The notes: generated by a model not told the origin, from the letters alone. Positions 1-7,882 are shown, counted from the first letter of the stretch. The stretch is DNA of 22,484 nt from Bacillota bacterium (GCA_021443825.1 JABUTE010000301.1:1-22484); one strand, 5' to 3'. Made by a program: numbers and translations.

Positions 1-18
1 TTTAGAAATATTTCTAAA
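1..18. promoter_or_regulatory. Perfect 18-bp palindrome, candidate operator of the ArsR-type repressor
   Basis: The sequence TTTAGAAATATTTCTAAA is its own reverse complement and ends 30 bp before the start of the ArsR-family gene. ArsR/SmtB dimers bind AT-rich dyads near their own promoters, and SdpR-type members are autorepressors, so an operator role is inferred. The palindrome begins at the first base of the window, so it may extend further upstream, and the promoter itself may lie partly outside. Confidence 0.55.
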
Positions 19-48
19 TAGATGCAACAATCTTAAGGGAGGTGGAAT

Positions 49-330
49 ATGGCTTTTGCAGATACCTTTAAAGCCCTGTCCGATCCTGTCCGCAGACAGA
101 TCCTGGAGCTTTTAAAGGCAGGCTCTCTTTCTGCCGGGGAGATCGGGTCCCATTTCGACATGACCGGCGCCACGGTTTCTTATCACTTAAAGATCTTAAA
201 GCAGGCCGATCTGATCTTCGAATCGAAGGAAAAAAACTATATCTATTACCAGCTGAATACCAGCGTTCTGGAAGAGATCCTGGTCTGGCTGACCGGTCTG
301 AAAGAGGAGGCTACCCATGAAGCTCAATAA
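49..330 (+). CDS. sdpR: ArsR-family winged-helix autorepressor, SdpR type
   Basis: This 93-residue protein is a single ArsR/SmtB-type winged helix. It opens with FKALSDPVRRQILELLK, followed by the recognition-helix region (about residues 30-52, ending in TVSYHLKILKQADLI) and a wing around residues 55-68. It has none of the cysteine/histidine metal-binding clusters of metal-sensing ArsR proteins. In Bacillus subtilis, SdpR represses its own operon with the membrane protein SdpI, which sequesters it when toxin is bound. The same pairing is seen here: the next gene is SdpI-like and overlaps this one by 14 bp. A strong GGGAGGTGG ribosome binding site (37-45) sets the start. Autoregulation through the palindrome at 1-18 is inferred. 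The SdpR assignment rests on family plus neighbour. Confidence 0.85.
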   Translation: MAFADTFKALSDPVRRQILELLKAGSLSAGEIGSHFDMTGATVSYHLKILKQADLIFESKEKNYIYYQLNTSVLEEILVWLTGLKEEATHEAQ

Positions 331-955
331 AAAGCTGCTGCTGCTCACTGTTCTGATCATCCTGCTGCCCGCTCTGCTGGGTGTTTTGAAGTGGAACGAC
401 CTGCCGGAAGCCATGGCGACCCATTTCGATATCCACGATCAGCCCGACGGCTACAGCAGCAAGGCCTTTGCCGTGTTCGGTCTTCCCATCTTTCTTGCTG
501 CTTCGCAGGTGTTCACGGTCATTATCGTGTCAGCGGATCCCAAGAAGCAGAACCTGTCGCCCCGCATCGGAGCCATGATCTACTGGATCATTCCGCTGAT
601 CGGCACACTGACTAACGGACTTGTCTATGCCCAGAATCTGGGGTTTCATTTTTCCGTCGGAAAGGTGATCTTCTCCGGGGTTGCCGTCCTGTTTATCGTC
701 ATCGGCAACTATCTGCCAAAATGCAGGCAGAATTATACCGTGGGCATCCGGCTTCCCTGGACCTTAAACAACGAAGAAAACTGGAACCTCACCCATCGGA
801 TGGCCGGGCCCCTTTGGATCTTCTGCGGTTTTGCCATCCTGTTTGCCGGCATTTTTGAGGGTCTGATGGAGCTGGTGCTTTTTCCGGCGCTGGGGGTCAT
901 GATTATCGTTCCCTCCGTATACTCGTATTGGCTGCATCGAAATAAAGGCCTATAA
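317..955 (+). CDS. sdpI: SdpI-family membrane immunity/signalling protein (DUF1648 + SdpI)
   Basis: This 212-residue integral membrane protein has a first membrane helix at about residues 5-23. A DUF1648-like segment follows (WNDLPEAMATHFDIHDQPDG), then several further helices. The SdpI signature is NYLPKCRQNYTVGIRLPWTL, with NWNLTHR following. In B. subtilis, SdpI gives immunity to the SdpC-derived toxin and holds SdpR at the membrane. Many SdpI homologues occur without a toxin, and no sdpABC genes are visible here. The start overlaps the end of the repressor gene by 14 bp and has its own GAGGAGG site (304-310), which suggests translational coupling. A strong terminator follows at 984-1011. 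The family call is secure; the toxin partner, if any, is unknown. Confidence 0.85.
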   Translation: MKLNKKLLLLTVLIILLPALLGVLKWNDLPEAMATHFDIHDQPDGYSSKAFAVFGLPIFLAASQVFTVIIVSADPKKQNLSPRIGAMIYWIIPLIGTLTNGLVYAQNLGFHFSVGKVIFSGVAVLFIVIGNYLPKCRQNYTVGIRLPWTLNNEENWNLTHRMAGPLWIFCGFAILFAGIFEGLMELVLFPALGVMIIVPSVYSYWLHRNKGL

Positions 956-983
956 CAGAAGGCTTCAGGTCTTCTGTCACGAA

Positions 984-1011
984 AAAATCGCGGACATTCG
1001 TCCGCGATTTT
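984..1011. terminator. Bidirectional intrinsic terminator between sdpI and the YwaF-like gene
   Basis: A perfect 12-bp stem (984-995 with 1000-1011) surrounds an ATTC loop. The stem has a GC-rich top and A/T-rich base, so it carries T-runs when read from either strand. It sits between two convergent genes, ending at 955 (+) and 1026 (-). Confidence 0.85.
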
Positions 1012-1025
1012 CATGTTTTTTGATG

Positions 1026-1814
1026 CTACGGCTTTGCCGGCAGCCTGGTTGCCTCCGGGATCGGATGGCGGTTGACCATCCAGATGAAGAGATATGACCA
1101 TGCGGCTGCGATGGGCAGCAGAAAGACCGTATAGAGGAAGGGTACGGGAAGCCAGGAATAGAACAGCTCCAGAATGGGGTTTCCTTCCGGCTCCATGTTA
1201 TAAAAGTAGTTGGCGTGGGTCTCGATGCCGGTGCTACGGACCGTTATGTTAAAGAGAAAGATCACAAAGTTGAGCAGAAACAGCGAAGCAAGTCCTTTGG
1301 GCACATCGCAAAGCGACGGGGTATAAAGATCGAACGCGATGACGGAAAGACCTCCGAAAAGCACCATCAGGTGGGTAAAATAAAAGCCCAGAACTCTGCC
1401 TGTCAGCAGGCTGTAGCCGGCAAAGCCGATGCCCGGCATCAGCAGGGCAGCCAGTGCGCCCAGAGGGCCGATGACCGAGGTAATGAAGAGCAGCCCCCGT
1501 TTTTTCAGCTTCACCGCAAAGGGGATCAGGATCATGTTGATGTTGCAAAGGTGCAGGCAAAGCTCCAGCCACCAGCTGAACTGTTCGTCCGCAAGGCCGG
1601 CCTCCTGGCGCAGCTGCAGATATTCCATGTCGATGGAAACGGAGTACTTATAGATCCAGAAGCAGATAAAGGTGAAGATCATGGCGCCTGCGATCAGGTT
1701 TTCACGAAACCGTGCCGAGGTCGACCGGACCAGACGGGTGGCAATGCCAAGTGCTGCAAACCCACCGATCAGGCAGCCGAACCAGACAGGATTGAATGGA
1801 GAAATGATGAGCAT
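1026..1814 (-). CDS. YwaF/TMEM164-family integral membrane protein
   Basis: This 262-residue polytopic membrane protein has about six or seven hydrophobic segments. It matches the YwaF-type conserved integral membrane family (related to TMEM164) through LELCLHLCNINMI (about residues 83-95), FYFTHLMVLFGGL, and a C-terminal block with NYFYNMEPEGNPILELF. The family histidine and cysteine (H88 and C90) and a second histidine (H148) are present. From memory, a cysteine and a histidine of human TMEM164 are reported to be catalytic for phospholipid acyl transfer; transfer of that role to this protein is speculative. It lies 20 bp downstream of the SLH-protein gene on the same strand, behind a GAGGAAAGGTG ribosome binding site, so the two are probably co-transcribed. 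The function in bacteria is not established. Confidence 0.75.
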   Translation of the reverse strand: MLIISPFNPVWFGCLIGGFAALGIATRLVRSTSARFRENLIAGAMIFTFICFWIYKYSVSIDMEYLQLRQEAGLADEQFSWWLELCLHLCNINMILIPFAVKLKKRGLLFITSVIGPLGALAALLMPGIGFAGYSLLTGRVLGFYFTHLMVLFGGLSVIAFDLYTPSLCDVPKGLASLFLLNFVIFLFNITVRSTGIETHANYFYNMEPEGNPILELFYSWLPVPFLYTVFLLPIAAAWSYLFIWMVNRHPIPEATRLPAKP

Positions 1815-1834
1815 AAAACACCTTTCCTCGGGGG

Positions 1835-3163
1835 TTAACGCGCCGTAACGGTATTCATCGGGCCTTGTACCTCGATGCCGTCGACGACGGTGTAGATCTG
1901 ATAGCGATAGGTCGTACCTGCAACGGGTGTGACTCCTGCGGTGAGAAAATCGACCTGATAGACATAAGAGGTAGCAGCAGCAGAGATGTAGTCACCGTAG
2001 GTGAAGTAGTCCTTTAAAAGGGAGCCGTCGGCGCTGTAGATACGAATACCGTTGGAATTGCAGCGGCTGTTTTCTGTTTTGGTCATCTCGGCGCCGACCG
2101 TCAGATGTCCGTTTCCGCTACCCAGTCTGCTGAGAAATGCAGCTGAGGAGGGATTGGAGACCGTAGCCGTACCCGGCTTGAACTCCAGCGTCAAGGTGTT
2201 GGTGCGCACCTGATTTCCGAGAGAATCGGTGACCAGGCAGGCCAGGTACTGAGTATTGATATCGGCGATAGTAGTAAAGGTGAAGGAGGCTTCCTTTGCC
2301 AGGGTGGTATAGGTCTGCAGCTCGTTGCCGTAGAGGTCATCGCCGAAGCCTACGTTCCAGGTGGCCATATCGCCCAGCTTTTCCGGATCGGAGCCCCAGA
2401 GCCACTGATAATAGTAGGGAGCCTTGCCTCCTGCAGCGGTGCAGGTGAGCACGGTGGTGCCGCCCTTGACCGGCGTGAGGGTGGAGGCGCTGGCGACTGC
2501 GGTCAGCTGGGTCAGAGCGCCGCTATAGCCCTCCAGATTGAAGCGGATCCGCTTTGCAGGATTGCTCATTCTGGTGAGAATGGCAGCGACCTCGCTGCGG
2601 CGGATGTTGGCCTGGGGCTTGCAGAGGTGATTGGCGCCGGAGCCTTCCAGAATGCCGGCCCGGTAGAGGGTCAGGATGGCTTCCGCTTCGGGAAGCTCTG
2701 CAGAAACATCGGGAATGAAATTGCTCTGGATCGAATTGATCACCGGCAGGGCATCTGCAGGCAGGGCCTTCGCAAAGATCGCCATATAACCGGCTCTTGT
2801 GGCAGATGCGTTCCACTCATAGTCGCGGTCGATGATGTTCTGCTTTTTTGCGTAATCCACATAGGTCTGATACCAGGGGTTGCCTTCGGTAAAGACAGTC
2901 TTATCTCCGGTGTGGCCCACATGGAGCATTACCGCCAGCTTGACGGCCTCTGCGTAGGTCAGATCAGCGTCGGGGCTGTAAGTGGAGGACGTGCGGCCGC
3001 TGATCAGACCGTAATCGTAGGCATATTTCACATCGCTGTAATACCAGGCGTTTTGCGGTACGTCGGTAAAGGGAAGCTCTGTCGCAAAGGAAAATGCGGG
3101 AATGAGAGAAAAAAGCAGGGCGGTGCATACCAGCAAAGCCGCTTTTTTAAGAATAGATTTCAT
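1835..3163 (-). CDS. Secreted SLH-domain surface protein with Ig-like domain
   Basis: This 442-residue protein starts with a signal peptide (MKSILKKAALLVCTALLF, cleavage likely after about residue 27). Three S-layer homology repeats follow at about residues 30-80, 90-135 and 147-205. They contain FTDVPQNAWYYSDVKYAYDY, WYQTYVDYAKKQNIID and AILTLYRAGILEGSG. SLH repeats anchor proteins non-covalently to pyruvylated cell-wall polymers. A bacterial Ig-like segment (about 215-330, with TAAGGKAPYYYQW) and a roughly 110-residue C-terminal domain I cannot name complete the protein. The start at 3163 is preferred over the upstream in-frame ATG at 3202. An AAGGAG site lies 9 nt upstream, the signal peptide begins there, and the promoter at 3206-3234 places the transcription start near 3199, after the upstream ATG. 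The role is probably cell-surface binding or structural; the ligand is unknown. Confidence 0.85.
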   Translation of the reverse strand: MKSILKKAALLVCTALLFSLIPAFSFATELPFTDVPQNAWYYSDVKYAYDYGLISGRTSSTYSPDADLTYAEAVKLAVMLHVGHTGDKTVFTEGNPWYQTYVDYAKKQNIIDRDYEWNASATRAGYMAIFAKALPADALPVINSIQSNFIPDVSAELPEAEAILTLYRAGILEGSGANHLCKPQANIRRSEVAAILTRMSNPAKRIRFNLEGYSGALTQLTAVASASTLTPVKGGTTVLTCTAAGGKAPYYYQWLWGSDPEKLGDMATWNVGFGDDLYGNELQTYTTLAKEASFTFTTIADINTQYLACLVTDSLGNQVRTNTLTLEFKPGTATVSNPSSAAFLSRLGSGNGHLTVGAEMTKTENSRCNSNGIRIYSADGSLLKDYFTYGDYISAAATSYVYQVDFLTAGVTPVAGTTYRYQIYTVVDGIEVQGPMNTVTAR

Positions 3164-3205
3164 GATTTCGCGCTCCTTAAAAATGGAAACAAGATTTAAC
3201 AATTT

Positions 3206-3234
3206 ATTGTATTATAGTCGGCGTCGATAGTCAA
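3206..3234 (-). promoter_or_regulatory. SigA-type promoter of the SLH-protein gene
   Basis: On the minus strand, TTGACT (3229-3234) and TACAAT (3206-3211) are separated by exactly 17 bp. An overlapping TATAAT lies 5 bp upstream of the chosen -10 but would leave only a 12-bp spacer. The predicted transcript start, near 3199, leaves a leader of about 36 nt before the ATG at 3163. Confidence 0.65.
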
Positions 3235-3269
3235 CGAAAAGAGCAGAGGCCACTTCGGTCAATCATCCA

Positions 3270-3303
3270 AAAACTGCCCGCTGCAGCTTGCAGGGGCAGT
3301 TTT
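3270..3303 (-). terminator. Terminator of the BtpA-like/FGGY kinase operon
   Basis: The outer stem pairs 3270-3279 (AAAACTGCCC) with 3294-3303. An inner CTGCA/TGCAG stem stands above a single bulged G at 3280. Read on the minus strand, the stem ends in a run of T. It starts 4 bp after the kinase stop codon. Confidence 0.8.
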
Positions 3304-3306
3304 GTT

Positions 3307-4821
3307 TTACAGCTGATGCATCAGCTCTTTATTGCATTTATATGCCTGATCGAAGAGGGCGCGGTAAGGAAGATAGGCCTGATGAGCAGCAGGCTCCGGC
3401 TGATAGGTACCGGCCGGCTTGATTACCTTTTGCAGATCGTTGAAATCTTTGAAGACGCCGGTGCAGATGCCGGCCATCAGGGCGTCGCCGTAGCAGGCGC
3501 CGATGGTGACGTCCATGACGTGTACCGGTTCTCCCAAAACGTCTGCGATCATCTGCATCCACAGGGGATTCTTGGTGCCCCCGCCTACGGCTAAAATGCG
3601 CAGGGGCTCCACTCTGTGCTCCTTTAAGATATCGATATGCTGGGCAACGGTAAAGGCGATGCCCTCCAGGGCGGAGCGGTACAGATGGGCTCTTGTATGG
3701 GTCAGCTTCAGCCCTAAGATCAGGCCCTTCGCATCCGGGTCGTTGATGGGGCTGCGCTCACCTGCAAAATAGGGAAGGGTAAGAAGTCCGTCTGAGCCGA
3801 CGGGGATCTTCTCGATGCCCTCCATCATGGCGCTAAAGGCGTTTTCTGCGCCCTTTGCTTCGTCTTCCTTGCGGTCGAAAAACAGGTTGTCGCGATACCA
3901 TCCGGTGGTGGTTCCGCAGTTGTTGGTGCCGGCCGAAATGCTGAAGGTTCCCGGAATGAGAAAGCCACCGCCGGAAACCCGGTCATCTTTGACCGGCTTA
4001 TCTGTGCAGCTGTACAAAAACATGGTGGATCCCAGCTGGATCATGGTATCGCCTACATGAAGCACCCCTACCGAGATGGCTTCCGAGCCGGAATCGCCGC
4101 TGCCGGTCATGACAGGCGTTCCTACCGGAAGACCTGTAAGAAGGCTTCCTTCTTCATGGAGCCTGCCTGCCATATCGGTGACGGTCTTCGCTTGAGGAAG
4201 CTGATCGGGCCTGCAATAGGGGCCGCAAAGCTCTTCGCGGATGGTTCCGTCATCGTTATAAAGCGGTTTAAAGGAGGCCGTGGCCAGAAACCGGTCCAGA
4301 GCAAAGCTGCCTGTTAAACGGGCGACAAGAAACGAGGTTCCGGTCAGGAATTTGCAGGTGTTTTCATAGACCTCAGGCTCGTTATTTTTGATCCAGAGGA
4401 TCTTTCCGCACACGTCGCCGGAGCGAAGAGGGCGGCCGAAGTATTGATCGATGCCCTCGGGCCCGTAATAATCGTTCATCCATTCCAGCTCTTTTGTCGC
4501 TCGGGAGTCGATGCCGTAAAGGATCGCCTTGCGAAGGGGCTTCAGATCGCGGTCAACAGGCACCAGGCAGGTGCCCAGAGTGGAAAGACCCAGGCCAACA
4601 ATATCCGCAGGATCTATGCCGCTTTGTTCAAGCAGCCGGTGGGTCAGAATACAGATATCCATCAGCCAGACTCTTTCAGCATCATGCTCGTAGTAATGGG
4701 GCTTGGGATTTTCGGTGACATGGGGCGTTGCAGCCGAGCAGATCACATGGCCTTCGGTATCGGTGATCACGCCCTTGCTTTCGTTGGTGCCCACGTCGAC
4801 ACCCATCAGATAACGTTTCAT
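3307..4821 (-). CDS. FGGY-family carbohydrate kinase (xylulokinase-like)
   Basis: This 504-residue cytosolic kinase of the FGGY fold transfers phosphate from ATP to a sugar or polyol. It opens with the phosphate-binding segment MGVDVGTNESKGVITD. The likely catalytic aspartate is D243 in GSGDSGSEAI. LPYFAGERSP and the C-terminal adenosine motif VGGGTKNPLWMQMIAD follow. Length is normal for xylulokinase-like members, but the substrate cannot be read from the sequence. The open frame runs on to 5097; the start at 4821 is chosen because the FGGY fold begins there and the BtpA-like gene ends just 2 bp upstream, at 4824. The ribosome binding site lies inside the end of that gene, so translational coupling is likely. 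A terminator follows at once. No sugar transporter is in the window. Confidence 0.88.
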   Translation of the reverse strand: MKRYLMGVDVGTNESKGVITDTEGHVICSAATPHVTENPKPHYYEHDAERVWLMDICILTHRLLEQSGIDPADIVGLGLSTLGTCLVPVDRDLKPLRKAILYGIDSRATKELEWMNDYYGPEGIDQYFGRPLRSGDVCGKILWIKNNEPEVYENTCKFLTGTSFLVARLTGSFALDRFLATASFKPLYNDDGTIREELCGPYCRPDQLPQAKTVTDMAGRLHEEGSLLTGLPVGTPVMTGSGDSGSEAISVGVLHVGDTMIQLGSTMFLYSCTDKPVKDDRVSGGGFLIPGTFSISAGTNNCGTTTGWYRDNLFFDRKEDEAKGAENAFSAMMEGIEKIPVGSDGLLTLPYFAGERSPINDPDAKGLILGLKLTHTRAHLYRSALEGIAFTVAQHIDILKEHRVEPLRILAVGGGTKNPLWMQMIADVLGEPVHVMDVTIGACYGDALMAGICTGVFKDFNDLQKVIKPAGTYQPEPAAHQAYLPYRALFDQAYKCNKELMHQL

Positions 4822-4823
4822 AA

Positions 4824-5633
4824 TTACAGCTTCCTTCGGTATTCTTTTACGATATCCATAAATTCCTTTACCCGCTCGTAATCGGTAAAGTTTTCGAATC
4901 GGCCGTCCTTTTTCAAGGCAGTCCCTACGATGGCGCCGTCGCAAAGGTCCAGCTTGCGGCAGATGTTTGACGCCTTGCAGCCGGTATTGGCAAAGACGGG
5001 AACATCCCCTGCGGCAGCCTTCATCTCGATGAGGATCTGATCGTCGGCCTCCTGCCCTGCGCCGGAGCCTGAGGCGCAAAGGGCATCGGGATTGCACATG
5101 AACACGATAGACTTGGTGTTTTCCTTTAAGGGAATGTCGGTGATATAGGGGGTTCCTTCCGGATTTGCCTTAAAAAACAGCTTCAGTTCGTCCAGATCCA
5201 GGTATTTTTTGCGGCGAAGGGCTTCGGCTACATCGGTGTCGAGGATCCCGCTGCGGCCGGCATAGGCACCGGTAAAGGCATTGCGCGCAAAGGCGGCACC
5301 GGTGGCAGCAGCAAGATCGATAGTGGCGATGGCATTGTTGGCGATATTGACGCCGAAGGGTACCCGGATATCCCTTTTGATGGCACCGATGATGCAGGCC
5401 ATGGAGGCGACGGTGAGATAGGAAGCCTTCTTTTCATAAGGCAGCGAAAATTCGTTGGCGATGAGGACCCCGTCGACGCCGCCGTCCTGAAGGGCTGTCA
5501 GCTCTTCCCTCGCCCAGGCGATCACCTGATCGATCGAGCCGTCCTTTGGATAAAGAGGATCCCCGGGCAGGGCTCGTAAATGCAGCATGGCGATGATAGG
5601 CTTTTTCACATGAAATAGTTCTTCTGTCCACAT
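4824..5633 (-). CDS. BtpA/SgcQ-family TIM-barrel protein
   Basis: This 269-residue protein matches the BtpA/SgcQ family (BtpA is named for photosystem I biogenesis in cyanobacteria; SgcQ is from an E. coli sugar operon). Characteristic stretches are KKPIIAMLHLRALPGDPLYP near the N-terminus, GGVDGVLIANEFSLPY, PFGVNIANNA, VFANTGCKASNI and GAIVGTALKKDGRF near the C-terminus. The last resembles the phosphate-binding end of TIM barrels such as phosphosugar aldolases and isomerases. No reaction is firmly assigned to the family. The gene is the first of a two-gene operon with an FGGY sugar kinase 2 bp downstream, so action on a phosphorylated sugar is a reasonable inference. A GAGGT site and an extended -10 promoter lie upstream. 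Confidence 0.85.
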   Translation of the reverse strand: MWTEELFHVKKPIIAMLHLRALPGDPLYPKDGSIDQVIAWAREELTALQDGGVDGVLIANEFSLPYEKKASYLTVASMACIIGAIKRDIRVPFGVNIANNAIATIDLAAATGAAFARNAFTGAYAGRSGILDTDVAEALRRKKYLDLDELKLFFKANPEGTPYITDIPLKENTKSIVFMCNPDALCASGSGAGQEADDQILIEMKAAAGDVPVFANTGCKASNICRKLDLCDGAIVGTALKKDGRFENFTDYERVKEFMDIVKEYRRKL

Positions 5634-5681
5634 TTTGAATACCTCAGATCAGAAATCAACAGGAATATGCTTTGTTTCATA

Positions 5682-5690
5682 ATTATAGCA
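5682..5690 (-). promoter_or_regulatory. Extended -10 promoter for the BtpA-like/kinase operon
   Basis: The minus strand reads TGCTATAAT, a consensus -10 with an extended TGn. No convincing -35 is seen 17 bp upstream. It is 49 bp from the ATG at 5633 and about 20 bp from the divergent promoter of the VOC gene. Confidence 0.55.
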
Positions 5691-5708
5691 CTGCCGGGCG
5701 CCATCATG

Positions 5709-5717
5709 TGGTACAAT
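5709..5717 (+). promoter_or_regulatory. Extended -10 promoter for the VOC-reductase-helicase genes
   Basis: TGGTACAAT forms an extended -10 element, with only a weak -35 (CACTGC) 17 bp upstream. It lies 43 bp before the chosen ATG at 5760 and is divergent to, and nearly touching, the minus-strand promoter at 5682-5690. Confidence 0.5.
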
Positions 5718-5759
5718 TCTTTTAACCGTATATTTACATTTCACTACAGGAGGTACCCG

Positions 5760-6107
5760 ATGCATATTCCTCATATCACCATCAGCACAGTCTGTGCAGA
5801 AGAGAGCATTCAGTTCTATACCCGTTATTGCGGTCTTGCAGTCAAAACAGCCCGCGGCATACTGACCTTCATGGGCAATGCCGATGAAGAAAACGATACC
5901 CTGATCGAGCTGGTGGCCGTAGAAGAAAACGGCTTTTGCGGCAGCGGCATTTCCATCGGTTTCGAGGTGGAGGACGCCGAAGCATATCATCAGAAGCTGG
6001 AAGAGGAAGGCCTTTCGCCCACACCCTTAAAGTGCCCCTCTCCCTCAACGAAATTCTTCTATGTAACCGATCCCAACGGTGTTCGGATCCAGTTTATTCA
6101 GCACTGA
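5760..6107 (+). CDS. VOC-superfamily (glyoxalase/bleomycin-resistance fold) protein
   Basis: This 115-residue single VOC domain contains two beta-alpha-beta-beta-beta units: HITISTVCAEESIQFYTRYC to IELVAVEEN, then GISIGFEVEDAEAYHQKLEE to FFYVTDPNGVRIQF. VOC proteins are small metal-dependent lyases, isomerases, dioxygenases or thiol-based detoxifying and binding proteins. The usual metal-ligand glutamate in the last strand (DPxGxxxE) is Q here, so metal binding may be altered or absent. The start at 5760 has a perfect AGGAGGT 5 nt upstream; the open frame from 5667 is rejected because it begins before the -10 promoter element at 5709-5717. It is followed after 68 bp, with no terminator, by a CoA-disulfide reductase, which hints at a thiol-related role. 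Substrate unknown. Confidence 0.82.
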   Translation: MHIPHITISTVCAEESIQFYTRYCGLAVKTARGILTFMGNADEENDTLIELVAVEENGFCGSGISIGFEVEDAEAYHQKLEEEGLSPTPLKCPSPSTKFFYVTDPNGVRIQFIQH

Positions 6108-6175
6108 TCAGACCGTAACGGTCCATCGGTAGGCAAGCACATCGGTCACGCGCCACCGGAAAGGAGAAACAGCCA

Positions 6176-7882
6176 ATGAAATTAGTCGTCATCGGAGGGG
6201 TTGCAGGCGGAGCATCTGCAGCTGCCAGAATGAGAAGATTGAATGAGGATGCTGAGATCGTCATTTTTGAAAAGGGTCGGGACATGTCTTTTTCCAATTG
6301 CTGTCTTCCCTATCATTTAAGCGATATGGTGCCGGAAAGCAAAAAGCTGGTCTTAAACAATCCTGTAAAGTTTAAAAATACCCACAATATCGACGCACGG
6401 CTGTACAGCGAGGTCGTTTCCATCGATCGGGCGGCTCATACTGTTCACGTGAAGGATCTTGTCAGCGGCACCGAATACGATGAAAACTACGATAAGCTTA
6501 TTATGTCACCCGGCGCAGCGCCCATCCGTCCCAAAAGCATTGCAGGTGCCCAGGCTTCCCATGTGTTCACCGTTCGCAACGTCACCGATATCGAGCTTTT
6601 GAAGAATTATATCCAGACCAACGAACTGGAGAACATCGCAGTCATCGGCGGCGGCTTCATCGGTATCGAATGCATCGAAAACCTGGTGAGCGACGGAAAG
6701 CATGTTGCTCTCATCGAAGCCATGGATCAGGTGCTTGCACCCTTTGATCATGATATGGCGCAGATCCTGCACAAAGAGCTCTACGACAGGGGCGTTGAGA
6801 TGCATCTTGGCTGCACCGTCACCTCCATCGAACAGGAGCAGGTGGTTTGCACCGCAAACGGAGAAGAAGTGCGGATCCCCGCACAGGCGGTCATCCTGGT
6901 CATCGGCGTTGCTCCCGAAACAAAGCTGGCAAAAGATGCCGGCCTTGCCATCGGAAAGACCGGAGCCATTCAGGTAAACGATGTATTTCAAACCAGTGAC
7001 CCCGACATCTATGCGGTGGGCGATGCCGTCGAACTGAAGAACCGTCTGACCGGACGGGAAGGGCGCCTTGCGTTGGCAGGCCCTGCCCAGCGGCAGGCAA
7101 GAGCTGCTGTCGACCATATCATGGGCATCAAAGACGGAAAAGAAAGCAAATCTTATATCGGTTCTTCTTGCATCAAGGTCTTCGGACTGAATGCCGCCTG
7201 CACCGGTCTGAACGAGGCAGCGGCGAATGGGGAAGGCATAGCCTGCGACAGCGTCTATATCCTTCCTGCTGATAAGGTGGGCGTGCTGCCCGGCAGCAAT
7301 TACATGTGCTTTAAACTGGTGTTTGAGGTGCCCTCGGGCCGCATTCTTGGCGCACAGGCCATCGGAAAGGGCGATGTGATCGCCCGTGTCAATACCGTTG
7401 CCGCCATGATCACCATGGGTGGCACACTGGAGGATCTGAAGGAACTGGAGCTTTGCTATGCACCGGTCTACAGCACCGCAAAGGATGTGGTCAACATGGC
7501 CGCTCTCGTCGGACTCAATGTTCTGAACGGTGTCATTCGCCAGATTCCCGTTACCCAGATCCGCCGGCTGGTGGAAAGCGGGGCCTATATCATCGACGTG
7601 CGCGAAGAAAACGAATATGCCGCCGGACATCTCAACGGAGCTCACAATATTCCATTAAGCCAGCTGCGCAGCCGCCTGGACGAGATTCCAAGAGATATTC
7701 CCGTCTACCTTCACTGCAGAAGCTCTCAGAGAAGCTACTATGCCTGCATGGCGCTTCAGGGCCGCGGGTTTGATAATGTTTTCAATCTGCAGGGCTCCTA
7801 TCTCGGCTTTTGTCTGTACGAATATTTCAACGATCAGATCCTGGGGCGCGCTCCCATTATGGATCATTATAATTTTAAGTAA
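6176..7882 (+). CDS. CoA-disulfide reductase with C-terminal rhodanese domain
   Basis: This 568-residue flavoprotein of the pyridine nucleotide-disulfide oxidoreductase class I-like group has an FAD motif at residues 4-18 (VVIGGVAGGASAAAR). The single-cysteine redox motif SFSNCCLPY follows, with C42 at the catalytic CoA-disulfide position. An NAD(P)H motif (VIGGGFIGIE, about 155-164), the second FAD motif (DIYAVGDAVEL) and the dimerisation-domain motif YAPVYSTAKD come next. A rhodanese domain spans about 465-555 with the active-site loop HCRSSQRS (C514). Fusions of this type (CoADR-RHD) reduce CoA disulfides, CoA persulfides or polysulfides with NAD(P)H and are common in anaerobes handling sulfur or oxygen stress. 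Start: AAGGAG at 6161-6166, 9 nt before the ATG. The SF1 helicase gene starts 41 bp downstream without a visible terminator. Confidence 0.92.
   Translation: MKLVVIGGVAGGASAAARMRRLNEDAEIVIFEKGRDMSFSNCCLPYHLSDMVPESKKLVLNNPVKFKNTHNIDARLYSEVVSIDRAAHTVHVKDLVSGTEYDENYDKLIMSPGAAPIRPKSIAGAQASHVFTVRNVTDIELLKNYIQTNELENIAVIGGGFIGIECIENLVSDGKHVALIEAMDQVLAPFDHDMAQILHKELYDRGVEMHLGCTVTSIEQEQVVCTANGEEVRIPAQAVILVIGVAPETKLAKDAGLAIGKTGAIQVNDVFQTSDPDIYAVGDAVELKNRLTGREGRLALAGPAQRQARAAVDHIMGIKDGKESKSYIGSSCIKVFGLNAACTGLNEAAANGEGIACDSVYILPADKVGVLPGSNYMCFKLVFEVPSGRILGAQAIGKGDVIARVNTVAAMITMGGTLEDLKELELCYAPVYSTAKDVVNMAALVGLNVLNGVIRQIPVTQIRRLVESGAYIIDVREENEYAAGHLNGAHNIPLSQLRSRLDEIPRDIPVYLHCRSSQRSYYACMALQGRGFDNVFNLQGSYLGFCLYEYFNDQILGRAPIMDHYNFK

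Noticed and set aside
4822..5097. N-terminal extension of the FGGY kinase open frame
   Set aside because: The extra 92 residues are arginine-rich nonsense read from the BtpA-like gene in another frame; the FGGY fold begins at 4821.
6506..7645. A 379-codon open frame on the minus strand opposite the CoA-disulfide reductase
   Set aside because: It lies entirely inside a gene with complete FAD, NAD(P)H and rhodanese motifs; the antisense translation is low-complexity and unrecognisable.
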